Source: 0-14-0-20-45-22 sp041645495 | GTDB lineage: Bacteria > Fidelibacterota > UBA2242 | Reading direction: 5' to 3' | Length of the DNA stretch: 17,050 nt | Assembly: GCA_041645495.1 (NCBI GenBank) | Contig: JBAZPZ010000041.1 | Span: forward strand, 1 to 17,050 | In this document: one piece after another, positions 1 through 5,986 of the stretch | Layout of the letters: each line of letters starts with the position of its first letter | Position numbering within the stretch: the first letter of the stretch is position 1 | Translations under genes and position numbers: made by a program | The notes under the pieces: model-generated | Database searches by the model: none | Seen by the model: the letters and a program-made list of their open reading frames with translations, nothing else | What the model was told of the DNA's origin: nothing

Positions 1-13
1 TTTTGGAGGCTGA

Positions 14-622
14 ATGATTTGTTATCTTCACGGATTTGCAAGTTCGGGAAATGCCATGAAGGCACAGTTGCTGAAGAAATATCTGCCCGAAATCGAAATA
101 CTCTCGCCCGATTTGCCGATCGAGCCGATGAAAGTCATCGCGGTAATCGATTCTATTCTCAAGAAACGTGACGGTGAAAAAATACTCATGGTCGGCAGTA
201 GTCTGGGCGGATTTTATGCGCATTATTTTCATACGAGATGCGATATTCCTGCCGTGCTGTTGAATCCGACAGCCGATCCGGTCAGCGATATGAAAAATGC
301 CGTCGGAACGCACCGCTATTTTGGTAATGGTGAATCATTCGAGTGGAAAGTAAAATATCTCCGCCAATTAGAAAGAATTTCCCCGACTCCCGTCATACCG
401 ACGAAAAGCGCACTTACGGTTTATTTAGCCGAAGACGATACTGTGCTGGATTACCGAAAAGCGGAACGGTATTTTCAGTCTTCTGATTGTACGATGAGAA
501 TATTGAAAACCGGCGGACATACGCTGACGAATTTTACGGAGATCGTTCCGGAGATTCGCGCTTTTTATGAGCAAATAGAAATCGGAAGAGTGGAAAACAC
601 GAAAACGGTCATTGGGCATTAG
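14..622 (+). CDS. YqiA/YcfP-family alpha/beta-hydrolase (esterase)
   Basis: A 202-residue cytoplasmic alpha/beta-hydrolase of the YqiA (UPF0227) type, a small esterase family whose physiological substrate is not settled. The N-terminus has the family's Y-L-H-G-F-x-S-S oxyanion block (residues 4-11). The nucleophile elbow is G-S-S-L-G-G (61-66, likely Ser63), the acid is in A-E-D-D (139-142), and the catalytic histidine is H169 in G-G-H-T-L-T-N-F. The whole triad is therefore present. A strong Shine-Dalgarno (GGAGG, 5-9) fixes the start. No signal peptide is seen. The last few residues (about 196-202) are encoded by a 15-bp tandem repeat (607-636), so the tail is probably not native. The family is confident; the substrate is unknown. 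Confidence 0.88.
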   Translation: MICYLHGFASSGNAMKAQLLKKYLPEIEILSPDLPIEPMKVIAVIDSILKKRDGEKILMVGSSLGGFYAHYFHTRCDIPAVLLNPTADPVSDMKNAVGTHRYFGNGESFEWKVKYLRQLERISPTPVIPTKSALTVYLAEDDTVLDYRKAERYFQSSDCTMRILKTGGHTLTNFTEIVPEIRAFYEQIEIGRVENTKTVIGH

Positions 623-636
623 GTCATTGGGCATTA
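607..636. repeat. 15-bp direct tandem repeat over the stop of the esterase gene
   Basis: GGTCATTGGGCATTA occurs twice in perfect tandem (607-621 and 622-636). The first copy supplies the last codons and the TAG stop of the esterase gene. This looks like intergenic simple-repeat growth into the 3' end of a gene. Confidence 0.85.
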
Positions 637-681
637 CCCGCGCCGTTGGCGAAGTTCGGCATTGGATCTTTTAACATTCCT

Positions 682-783
682 AATCGAACTTAAGAATCTG
701 CCAGATGCGGATAGAAACTAATCAACTGAATCAGACAGAATCCAACATAATCGACATATTCTGCCATAATCGACCAAATCCTG
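682..783. repeat. Degenerate short-period repeat in a convergent intergenic gap
   Basis: AATC recurs at 682, 695, 720, 729, 739, 749, 768 and 777. From 720 on the spacing is close to 9.5-10 bp or its double. The clearest pair is a 19-bp unit beginning CATAATCGAC at 746 and again at 765. It lies between the convergent esterase and DUF1232 genes, where no clear intrinsic terminator is visible. The function is unknown. Confidence 0.5.
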
Positions 784-787
784 TTGC

Positions 788-1231
788 TTAGTCTTTAATA
801 AGCGTTTTTAGTTTTTCCCAGTATTCCGTGCCGACCATTTTTTCCGCGACCTGAAGGATTTCCTGAACGGCATCCGTCAACATGCCGGAACCTTTCCAAT
901 ATTTCTCGTAGATTTTCGGGTTGATGGCGGATGAAACGGAATCGAGTACATAAGCCGCTAAGGCGATATCATCTACAAATCCGAAGGCGCCCCAGAACGT
1001 TTCGGGGATCAAATCCATCGGGGAAACAAAATAGGTGATTGCGGTCGTGATTTTGGCTTTTTCGGTGATCGGCACTTCATTGTCAGCGGACAACTTTACC
1101 AATACGCGAAAGATGTCCGGGGCTTTTCTGATATATTCACCCCATCGGTTGGTTTGCCCGATTTCGGTCTTGAGCCAGTTTTCGATCTTTTCCTGCAGAG
1201 TTCTGATGAAATTTTTATGTTGTTCGACCAT
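788..1231 (-). CDS. YkvA family protein (DUF1232)
   Basis: A 147-residue protein of the YkvA/DUF1232 family, whose members are small and often membrane-associated, with no agreed biochemical role. The diagnostic segment is Y-F-V-S-P-M-D-L-I-P-E (residues 67-77), a turn, then G-F-V-D-D-I-A-L-A-A (84-93). This matches the family's conserved 'SPiDLiPd...lDD' pattern, which can form a short hydrophobic hairpin. The N-terminal 60 residues are charged and helical. A good ribosome-binding site (GGAG seven bases before the ATG, read on the minus strand) supports the start. The gene converges on the esterase and lies downstream of, but separate from, the pcm-like gene on the same strand. A candidate promoter sits just upstream at 1273-1300. 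Confidence 0.85.
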   Translation of the reverse strand: MVEQHKNFIRTLQEKIENWLKTEIGQTNRWGEYIRKAPDIFRVLVKLSADNEVPITEKAKITTAITYFVSPMDLIPETFWGAFGFVDDIALAAYVLDSVSSAINPKIYEKYWKGSGMLTDAVQEILQVAEKMVGTEYWEKLKTLIKD

Positions 1232-1272
1232 TTTCTACTCCTATTCAACTCTTTTTCAACTGGAAACGGTTC

Positions 1273-1300
1273 AATATAAAATCGTCAGCGAAAAATTCAA
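1273..1300 (-). promoter_or_regulatory. Candidate sigma70-type promoter for the DUF1232 gene
   Basis: Read on the minus strand, TTGAAT (1300-1295) is followed by a 16-bp spacer and TATATT (1278-1273), about 40 bp before the DUF1232 start codon. Both hexamers are near consensus. The position in the 93-bp gap between two co-directional genes suggests independent transcription. Confidence 0.4.
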
Positions 1301-1324
1301 AACGTATTCTTTCTCATGTTAACC

Positions 1325-2068
1325 TCAGTACGTTTTTCCGTTTGGGCGCGTCATCGGGACAAAGCGAACCGGAATGACGGATTTCGCATTCAAACCGTTT
1401 CTCGTTTTAACCAACAAAATGAGTTCCTGCTTTCTCGATTCGCCGACCGGAATGATCATTTTTCCATTTTCTTTCAGTTGACGAATCAGTTCGGGCGGTA
1501 TGTGCGTCGGTGCGCAGGTGACGATGATGGCGTCGTAGGGCGCATGTTCTTCCCAGCCTTGATACCCGTCGCCGATTTTCACCCGAACATTTTTATATCC
1601 GAGTCGCTTCAACGTCATATCGGCGTTTTCGCCGAGTTCGTCGAGTATTTCGACCGTAAAGACGCTGTGACAAATCTCTGCGAGAATCGCCGCCTGATAA
1701 CCGGAGCCGGTTCCGATTTCCAGGATTTTTTCGTTTCCTTTCAATCCCAACGTTTCAGTCATCAACGCGACGATATATGGCTGTGAAATCGTTTGATCGA
1801 AACCGATCGGCAGAGGATAATCTTCGTAGGCTTCGATTCGGTATTTTTCCGGGACGAATTGATGGCGTTCGACTTTTTTCATCGCGCGAATGACCGCCGG
1901 ATCGCTGATCCCACGACGAATGAGTTGATTCGCGACCATAGCGTTCCGTTTGGAAGCGAAATCTTCGGCGTTAGTTTTTGTCGGCGGGCAGGATTGCAGA
2001 AAAAGGACGAGTAAAATCAGAAGCATAAAAGGGGGTTTGATTCTCGTCCTGAGATTTTGAAATATCAT
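1325..2068 (-). CDS. pcm: Protein-L-isoaspartate O-methyltransferase with lipoprotein-like signal peptide
   Basis: A 247-residue protein-L-isoaspartate (D-aspartate) O-methyltransferase, which uses S-adenosylmethionine to methylate isomerised aspartates so they can be repaired. Visible motifs are P-I-G-F-D-Q-T-I-S-Q-P-Y (87-98, substrate loop) and the SAM-binding glycine motif L-E-I-G-T-G-S-G-Y-Q (116-125). Downstream come G-D-G-Y-Q-G-W and Y-D-A-I-I-V-T. The usual enzyme is about 210 residues. The extra N-terminus is basic, then strongly hydrophobic (15-24), and ends L-F-L-Q-S-C with Cys27 in lipobox position, predicting export and lipidation. An alternative start at Met15 would keep the hydrophobic stretch. 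It begins 6 bp after the NuoH-like gene stops, so it is very likely the third gene of that operon. How an exported enzyme would obtain SAM is unclear. Confidence 0.9.
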   Translation of the reverse strand: MIFQNLRTRIKPPFMLLILLVLFLQSCPPTKTNAEDFASKRNAMVANQLIRRGISDPAVIRAMKKVERHQFVPEKYRIEAYEDYPLPIGFDQTISQPYIVALMTETLGLKGNEKILEIGTGSGYQAAILAEICHSVFTVEILDELGENADMTLKRLGYKNVRVKIGDGYQGWEEHAPYDAIIVTCAPTHIPPELIRQLKENGKMIIPVGESRKQELILLVKTRNGLNAKSVIPVRFVPMTRPNGKTY

Positions 2069-2074
2069 CGGAAC

Positions 2075-3139
2075 TCAGAGTTTTTGAATGACAGTCCAGA
2101 CGATCGTTCCGAGCGCTGAAAAGAAGGCGAGCGGAAGGAGAACGTCGAAGTTGATGTGTTCCATTTGTTTGAAGGAAAGATTCGCGAAGTTATACCGAAA
2201 AAGAAGAATCGCGAAATAGATCAGCGCGATTTTCACTATTAACCAGAACGCTTCCCAGCCGCTCGAAATCATCACATGCATATCCTGAAAAGGAGAAAGC
2301 CATCCGCCGAGGAAGAAAATGACGCCGACGATGAAAATGGAAAACAGCGCGGTCGTCTTGGCGGCGATGATCAGTTGATATTGAAGCGGCAAAAGAGTGT
2401 TTTTTTCCGAGGGCAGATCCAGCCCGTTATTTTTTTGAAGGATTTGCATCGCAATGACTGTCGTGATAAAGTAACAAAAGAAACCGATGAATGCGAACAG
2501 CGATCGAAACATGTACCATGCCGGAAATGCACCTTCCGTGAATACCGACTGCGATTCCACGATGACGAGAAAATCCGTTTTGCCGACGAGCGGGAGTACG
2601 GTCAGTGCCGACAGAAAAAGAACGATGCAGGAAATGAGAAACTGGAATCCGGTTTTGGTCGAATAATAGACGGAATCGATGCGCCGGTCTTGTTTTCCGA
2701 TAATGAAGAAAACCATCGCGTCGATAAACAAGATGAAGAGGATGATGTACAGATTGATATTCGACGAAATGCCGAAGATTTTTCCGCTGAACGGGATGAT
2801 CAGAAACGGAACGAAATTCAGCGTGAAGAGAAATGTCGAGGCGACGGCGATTTTCTTATCTTTTTTTGTCGCCAGGAGGAATTTTGATCCGAAAAAGGAT
2901 TTTATCCGGTTGATGATTCGTTCGACGATGTTGGTTTCCGGATTTTCCGGCGCGAAGATTTTCAGCGTGATCTCGCCGAAAAGACGTTTTTCCATCTGGT
3001 ATGACATGAGAAACAATGCGATGGCGAGGAGAAACAACGGAATGGCATACTGGAAAAAAGCAACGATGATTAAAATGATGTCCGGAACCCAGGATAACCA
3101 TGAAATCGTCTGATAATATTCAAAAGTCGATGTAATCAT
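2075..3139 (-). CDS. Divergent NuoH-like membrane protein (complex I / energy-converting hydrogenase membrane subunit family)
   Basis: A 354-residue integral membrane protein with about eight hydrophobic segments. The C-terminal part resembles NuoH: F-F-L-G-G-W-L-S-P (275-283), F-W-L-I-V-K-I (298-304), then a basic loop and D-V-L-L-P-L-A (332-338). M-E-K-R-L-F-G (49-55) matches the family's 'ERK.lG' start of loop 1. Several hallmarks are altered. The loop-1 QxRxGP signature reads T-L-K-I-F-A-P (58-64). The acidic quinone-chamber loop, normally 'nR.PFDLPEaEsE', reads N-N-G-L-D-L-P-S-E-K-N (237-247). The start overlaps the NuoD-like stop by 4 bp, so the two are translationally coupled. Family assignment rests on these motifs only. 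It may be a non-quinone or non-pumping paralogue, or a decaying complex I gene. Confidence 0.72.
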   Translation of the reverse strand: MITSTFEYYQTISWLSWVPDIILIIVAFFQYAIPLFLLAIALFLMSYQMEKRLFGEITLKIFAPENPETNIVERIINRIKSFFGSKFLLATKKDKKIAVASTFLFTLNFVPFLIIPFSGKIFGISSNINLYIILFILFIDAMVFFIIGKQDRRIDSVYYSTKTGFQFLISCIVLFLSALTVLPLVGKTDFLVIVESQSVFTEGAFPAWYMFRSLFAFIGFFCYFITTVIAMQILQKNNGLDLPSEKNTLLPLQYQLIIAAKTTALFSIFIVGVIFFLGGWLSPFQDMHVMISSGWEAFWLIVKIALIYFAILLFRYNFANLSFKQMEHINFDVLLPLAFFSALGTIVWTVIQKL

Positions 3140-4203
3140 AGGATGGCTTCTCCGTTCGTGAAGATATTCAGGCTGGCGAGGACCATGTCGATATCTGAAA
3201 TGGATTGGCCGGTAACAATATCGTTGACGGCGGAGACGGCGAGACAGGGTTGGTTGAAAGTTGCCGAATTATTTGTGTCGATCCGGCAGACTAATTCGCC
3301 GCCCGGAGATTCGACGGCAATATCAATTGGACAATTTAAAGATTCAACCTCCGACTTTTCGGTGACGTGGGATTGATCGCGCGAGATTTGCATAATCGCT
3401 TGCGAGACAATGCGGCAACTTTCGTGGATTTCCTTTAAGCGAACGTAACAACGATCCCACGAATCGCCCACCGAACCTTTCAAGCCTTTGCCGATTGGAA
3501 CATCGAAGTCGAGCGACCGGTAAGCAGAATAAGGATTCGCTTTCCGAACGTCGTTCGAGATGCCGCTGGCTCTTAAATTCGCACCGGTAAGATCGAGCGT
3601 TTTGACCGATTCGGGAGAAATGGTTCCTACATTGGCGCTTCGATGGATGAAAATCGGATCGGTGTTCAATACGTTTTCGTAGTATCGGATTTTTTGGGAA
3701 AATTGTCTGATAAAAACGTTGATCGTTTCGATAGCGCGCGTCGGGAAGTCGTGTCGGATTCCGCCAATTTGAATGAAATCGTATAATTGGGGATCGATTA
3801 GGTGAAATAAATCGTGTAATGTGTCAATGTCCCGAAAAGATGCGTGGTATAGACGTGGAATGCCGACGTTGTAGGCGAGCGTGGCGAAAAAATAGAGATG
3901 TGCGACGATCCGCTGAAATTCAACGACGACGACTCGAGCAAGATCTTCGACGAGTGGCGTCTGAATTTGATTGGTTTTCTCAATAGCGAGGGCGCGGCAG
4001 AAATGTCTATCGGAAGAAGAAAAAATATGTTGAGAGAAATAGTCGTTTGAATCGTCAGTAATCTCAATAGTCGGTTTTAAGTACGAACTGTCTGAATCAT
4101 TTCCGGCTGATAAGCCGACGATTTTGTCCTTTTCAATCTGAACCGTGTAGTGAATTTTATAGTGAGAACTGGGGAAATTGAGCGTTCGGTCGAGAATTTT
4201 CAT
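3136..4203 (-). CDS. Divergent NuoD-like protein ([NiFe]-hydrogenase large subunit / complex I 49-kDa superfamily)
   Basis: A 355-residue soluble protein of the NuoD/HycE superfamily. Clear family blocks are F-Q-R-I-V-A-H-L (96-103), F-I-Q-I-G-G-I-R-H-D-F-P (143-154), T-G-A-N-L-R-A-S-G (206-214), D-V-R-K-A-N-P-Y-S-A-Y (218-228) and G-D-S-W-D-R-C-Y-V-R (246-255). Hydrogenase-type CxxC pairs are absent, so it does not hold Ni-Fe. Unlike true NuoD, the quinone-site GPxHPxxHG loop has become N-F-P-S-S-H-Y-K-I-H (9-18), and the 'DRLDY' tyrosine region is shortened to D-R-H-F-C-R (65-70). It is the first gene of a minus-strand operon with the NuoH-like and pcm-like genes. No strong Shine-Dalgarno is seen. 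Superfamily membership is confident; a role in NADH-quinone reduction is doubtful. Confidence 0.75.
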   Translation of the reverse strand: MKILDRTLNFPSSHYKIHYTVQIEKDKIVGLSAGNDSDSSYLKPTIEITDDSNDYFSQHIFSSSDRHFCRALAIEKTNQIQTPLVEDLARVVVVEFQRIVAHLYFFATLAYNVGIPRLYHASFRDIDTLHDLFHLIDPQLYDFIQIGGIRHDFPTRAIETINVFIRQFSQKIRYYENVLNTDPIFIHRSANVGTISPESVKTLDLTGANLRASGISNDVRKANPYSAYRSLDFDVPIGKGLKGSVGDSWDRCYVRLKEIHESCRIVSQAIMQISRDQSHVTEKSEVESLNCPIDIAVESPGGELVCRIDTNNSATFNQPCLAVSAVNDIVTGQSISDIDMVLASLNIFTNGEAIL

Positions 4204-4418
4204 AAAAACTTTGATTTCAGGCGGCCGGAATACGGTGCGCGATCCTTATTTCGTTTATACTTATCACAAAAAGCCAAAGCGAATTTACCAGCAATCGGTA
4301 GGAATGTCAAGAAAGCGCGCTTGGTTCCCCAAAGAAAATCTGTCAGCATGGTTGTTGTCTTTTATTTTCCAGCGACGTAAGTTTCTCCCGCATGAACAAT
4401 AAGATTAACGGATGGTGA

Positions 4419-4958
4419 ATGATGAAGATTAGCAAAACGATTCAAGATACATTAAAACTCCAGGATTATTCCAAGAAACCGGCAATCGACGGCGTAAAAA
4501 TCCTTCAGTTACGGCGATTTAATGATGACGGCGGTTCGTTTACCGAACTGGGACGTCTCACAAACGGAACTCTGAACGATTTACCGGAAGTATCAGTCGC
4601 TCAGATCAATTACAGCGAAATGAATCCGGGCGCAATCAAGGCTTTCCATGTTCATCTTCAACAGACGGATGTCTGGTACGTTCCGCCCAGCGATAAAGTC
4701 GTCCTGATCCTCGTCGATGTCCGGGAAGAATCTGCAACGAAAGACGCGATGATGAAGCTCGTTTTAGGCGACGGAAATTCCAAACTCGTGATGATCCCGC
4801 CGGGCGTCGCGCACGGTTGCCGTAATATTTCCGGGAAAACTTCCCGAATCGTCTATTTCATGGATAAAAATTTTACGGATGATCCGAAACAGTGCGACGA
4901 ATATCGCCTACCGTGGGATCATTTCGGCGCGGAAATTTGGGAAGTGCAAAAAGGATAA
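4419..4958 (+). CDS. RmlC-like cupin (dTDP-4-dehydrorhamnose 3,5-epimerase-related protein)
   Basis: A 179-residue cupin related to dTDP-4-dehydrorhamnose 3,5-epimerase, which epimerises keto-deoxy sugars during nucleotide-sugar synthesis. Visible elements: G-A-I-K-A-F-H-V-H (71-79), where H77 fits the catalytic histidine of the 'RGlH' motif; V-D-V-R-E-E-S (99-105); I-P-P-G-V-A-H-G-C (126-134); I-V-Y-F (144-147), the probable catalytic tyrosine; and L-P-W-D-H-F-G (164-170), where D167 fits the histidine-activating aspartate. The main catalytic positions are thus present, though the R of 'RGLH' is K. No other dTDP-rhamnose gene is nearby, so the substrate may differ. It starts about 215 bp from, and divergent to, the NuoD-like gene. 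Two adjacent ATGs (4419, 4422) are possible starts, with only a weak Shine-Dalgarno. Confidence 0.75.
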   Translation: MMKISKTIQDTLKLQDYSKKPAIDGVKILQLRRFNDDGGSFTELGRLTNGTLNDLPEVSVAQINYSEMNPGAIKAFHVHLQQTDVWYVPPSDKVVLILVDVREESATKDAMMKLVLGDGNSKLVMIPPGVAHGCRNISGKTSRIVYFMDKNFTDDPKQCDEYRLPWDHFGAEIWEVQKG

Positions 4959-5020
4959 CCACGAAGACTCGAAGACACGAAGAAAAGGCAAAGGTAAGGG
5001 AATAGGTAAAGAAGACAACG

Positions 5021-5153
5021 GACGCAGATAGACTCTGATTTATTATGAAATGGCTTCTTATTTGCGTTTATTCCCCGCCTTTGGCGGGGTTTCGTGTTAA
5101 TTTGTAGTTAATATTTATGTCTTATCTGTGTTCATCCGTGTTAATCTGCGGTT
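5021..5153. repeat. Imperfect inverted-repeat intergenic element
   Basis: The left arm GACGCAGATAGACTCTGATT (5021-5040) is an imperfect inverted copy of the right arm at 5122-5153 (ttatctgtgttcatccgtg followed by ttaatctgcggtt). This 'gtgttaatctgcgg' sequence type recurs in many unrelated environmental genomes. Between the arms is the perfect hairpin at 5073-5089. It could be a degenerate non-autonomous element. Confidence 0.45.
5073..5089. terminator. GC-rich perfect hairpin, possible terminator
   Basis: CCCCGCC, a TTT loop, then GGCGGGG forms a perfect 7-bp stem, followed by only a short TTTC. It lies 115 bp past the cupin gene. It may act as a terminator but lacks a real T-tract, and it also resembles a dispersed palindrome that shares the CCCCGCCT core with 8802-8809. 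Confidence 0.35.
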
Positions 5154-5251
5154 GAAATAATTCCTTGCAATTACGAAATCACTCTTTAAACTAAACCGCA
5201 ATTGATTTAGAGGCTTTCAAAAAATTGACAATCGAATCGCTTTTCCGTTCT

Positions 5252-5278
5252 TTGACATTGCGGGTGAATGCTTAGAAT
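5252..5278 (+). promoter_or_regulatory. Weak candidate promoter upstream of a dyad
   Basis: TTGACA (5252-5257), a 15-bp spacer and TAGAAT (5273-5278). The hexamers are good but the spacing is short. No ORF follows; the next structure is the dyad at 5294-5316. It could drive a small RNA or be chance in AT-rich DNA. Confidence 0.25.
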
Positions 5279-5293
5279 TGTCCGGGAGAAGAG

Positions 5294-5316
5294 AAACAGG
5301 CAAAATTGCCTTGTTT
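5294..5316. repeat. Inverted repeat (dyad)
   Basis: AAACAGGCAA, a 2-base loop, then TTGCCTTGTTT: a 10-bp stem with one bulged base. It sits just after the weak promoter at 5252-5278. It could be an operator or the 5' hairpin of an RNA. Confidence 0.4.
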
Positions 5317-5404
5317 GCATCCATCAAAAACAAAACACAATCCAAATTACTATTACGGCAAAAACTACTTCAATAACTGATTATCTATTTTAAACTGAAT
5401 ACCA

Positions 5405-5715
5405 ATCGGATGAAAAATCTTCCCACCGGCAAAGGAAATCCATTTTACGGAGAAATATTTTCTGTTCGGGTTTAGATATTTGATTCCCGGTACAAACGAT
5501 TTCCCTATTCAACCGAATTAATAACATAATCTACCGAATCACTGACCGACTCAACCGAATCATTAACCTTCACAACAAAAATATTTCTTCCCAAAGCCGA
5601 ATTATTTCTTCCCAAAAGATTTTTTTGTTCCCAAAAAGAAACAACGACTTCCCAAAGGAAAAAATGAAGTTCTCAAGAGCAATATTTTACTTTCCTATAC
5701 GAATAATTTGTCCCC
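5405..5715. repeat. Degenerate array with 21-bp period
   Basis: ACCGAAT recurs at 5512, 5533 and 5554 (spacing 21, 21). TTCCCAAA recurs exactly at 5588, 5609, 5628 and 5649, with a variant TTCTCAAG at 5670 (spacing 21, 19, 21, 21). A matching 'cttccca' ends at 5425. Written in 21-base rows, the region reads as about 15 diverged units of a form near 'aaNCCGAATTATTTCTTCCCA'. Units are too short and too diverged for CRISPR, and no spacer class is visible. The array ends about 30 bp before the promoter of the surface-gene island. Two helical turns per unit suggests protein binding on one DNA face, or an old expanded satellite. Confidence 0.6.
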
Positions 5716-5745
5716 ATATCAGACAAGATTATTGTAAAAAAATCC

Positions 5746-5774
5746 TTGACAATTTCATTGGGAGGGGGTAACAT
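5746..5774 (+). promoter_or_regulatory. Strong sigma70-like promoter of the surface-gene island
   Basis: A perfect TTGACA (5746-5751), a 17-bp spacer (ending in a G-rich GGGAGGGGG run) and TAACAT (5769-5774). It directly precedes the AT-rich gene pair and predicts a leader of about 200 nucleotides. It is the best sigma70-type promoter I see in the window. Confidence 0.5.
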
Positions 5775-5846
5775 AATAACAAATTCAATATTAAACCTGT
5801 TGAAATTAAGATGTTTGTAGAATTTATTGTAGGAGTTGAGATATGT

Positions 5847-5948
5847 ATGTTTTTAAAACTTAAGCCCGAAGCAGATGAATGGGCATTTGCTTTGGGCAGG
5901 ATTAAAAGTAATTTCAAAAGGGATTACACAAGTCCCAAACAATTGTAA
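5847..5948 (+). CDS. Possible small leader ORF (33 aa)
   Basis: A 33-codon ORF downstream of the promoter at 5746-5774. An AGGAG at 5831-5835 could serve it, although the spacing is a little long; in-frame ATG 5811 would give 45 residues. Its TAA stop overlaps the first possible ATG of the next gene (TAATG, 5946-5950), an arrangement typical of translational coupling. The peptide begins M-F-L-K-L-K-P-E-A-D and is charged with no recognisable domain. A spurious ORF is quite possible. Confidence 0.25.
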   Translation: MFLKLKPEADEWAFALGRIKSNFKRDYTSPKQL

Positions 5949-5986
5949 TGAAAAATTCTTTGAAATCAAAATTTTATGAGTTAAAA

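Larger units (their letters stand above)
4959..5745. other. Long non-coding, repeat-rich intergenic region
   Basis: No credible gene lies in these 787 bases. The first 60 bases hold the degenerate 'cgaagac' repeats common in uncultured genomes. Then come an imperfect inverted-repeat element (5021-5153) with a GC-rich hairpin inside it, a possible promoter plus dyad (5252-5316), and a degenerate 21-bp-period array (about 5405-5715). Base composition falls from the host's level to strongly AT-rich along the region. Confidence 0.7.

Noticed and set aside
2276..2887. A 203-codon plus-strand frame inside the NuoH-like gene
   Set aside because: It is a charged, low-complexity shadow of the membrane protein's codons; the minus strand has coherent membrane segments and family motifs.
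3136..4203. [NiFe]-hydrogenase large subunit
   Set aside because: The N- and C-terminal CxxC nickel-ligand pairs are absent; the internal motifs fit the NuoD branch better.
5405..5715. CRISPR array
   Set aside because: Units are about 21 bp, degenerate throughout and contiguous, with no conserved 25-40-bp repeat, no unique spacers and no cas genes.
5729..5917. A 62-codon minus-strand open frame in the island leader
   Set aside because: It lies opposite the promoter and leader, has no ribosome-binding site I can support and no recognisable features.
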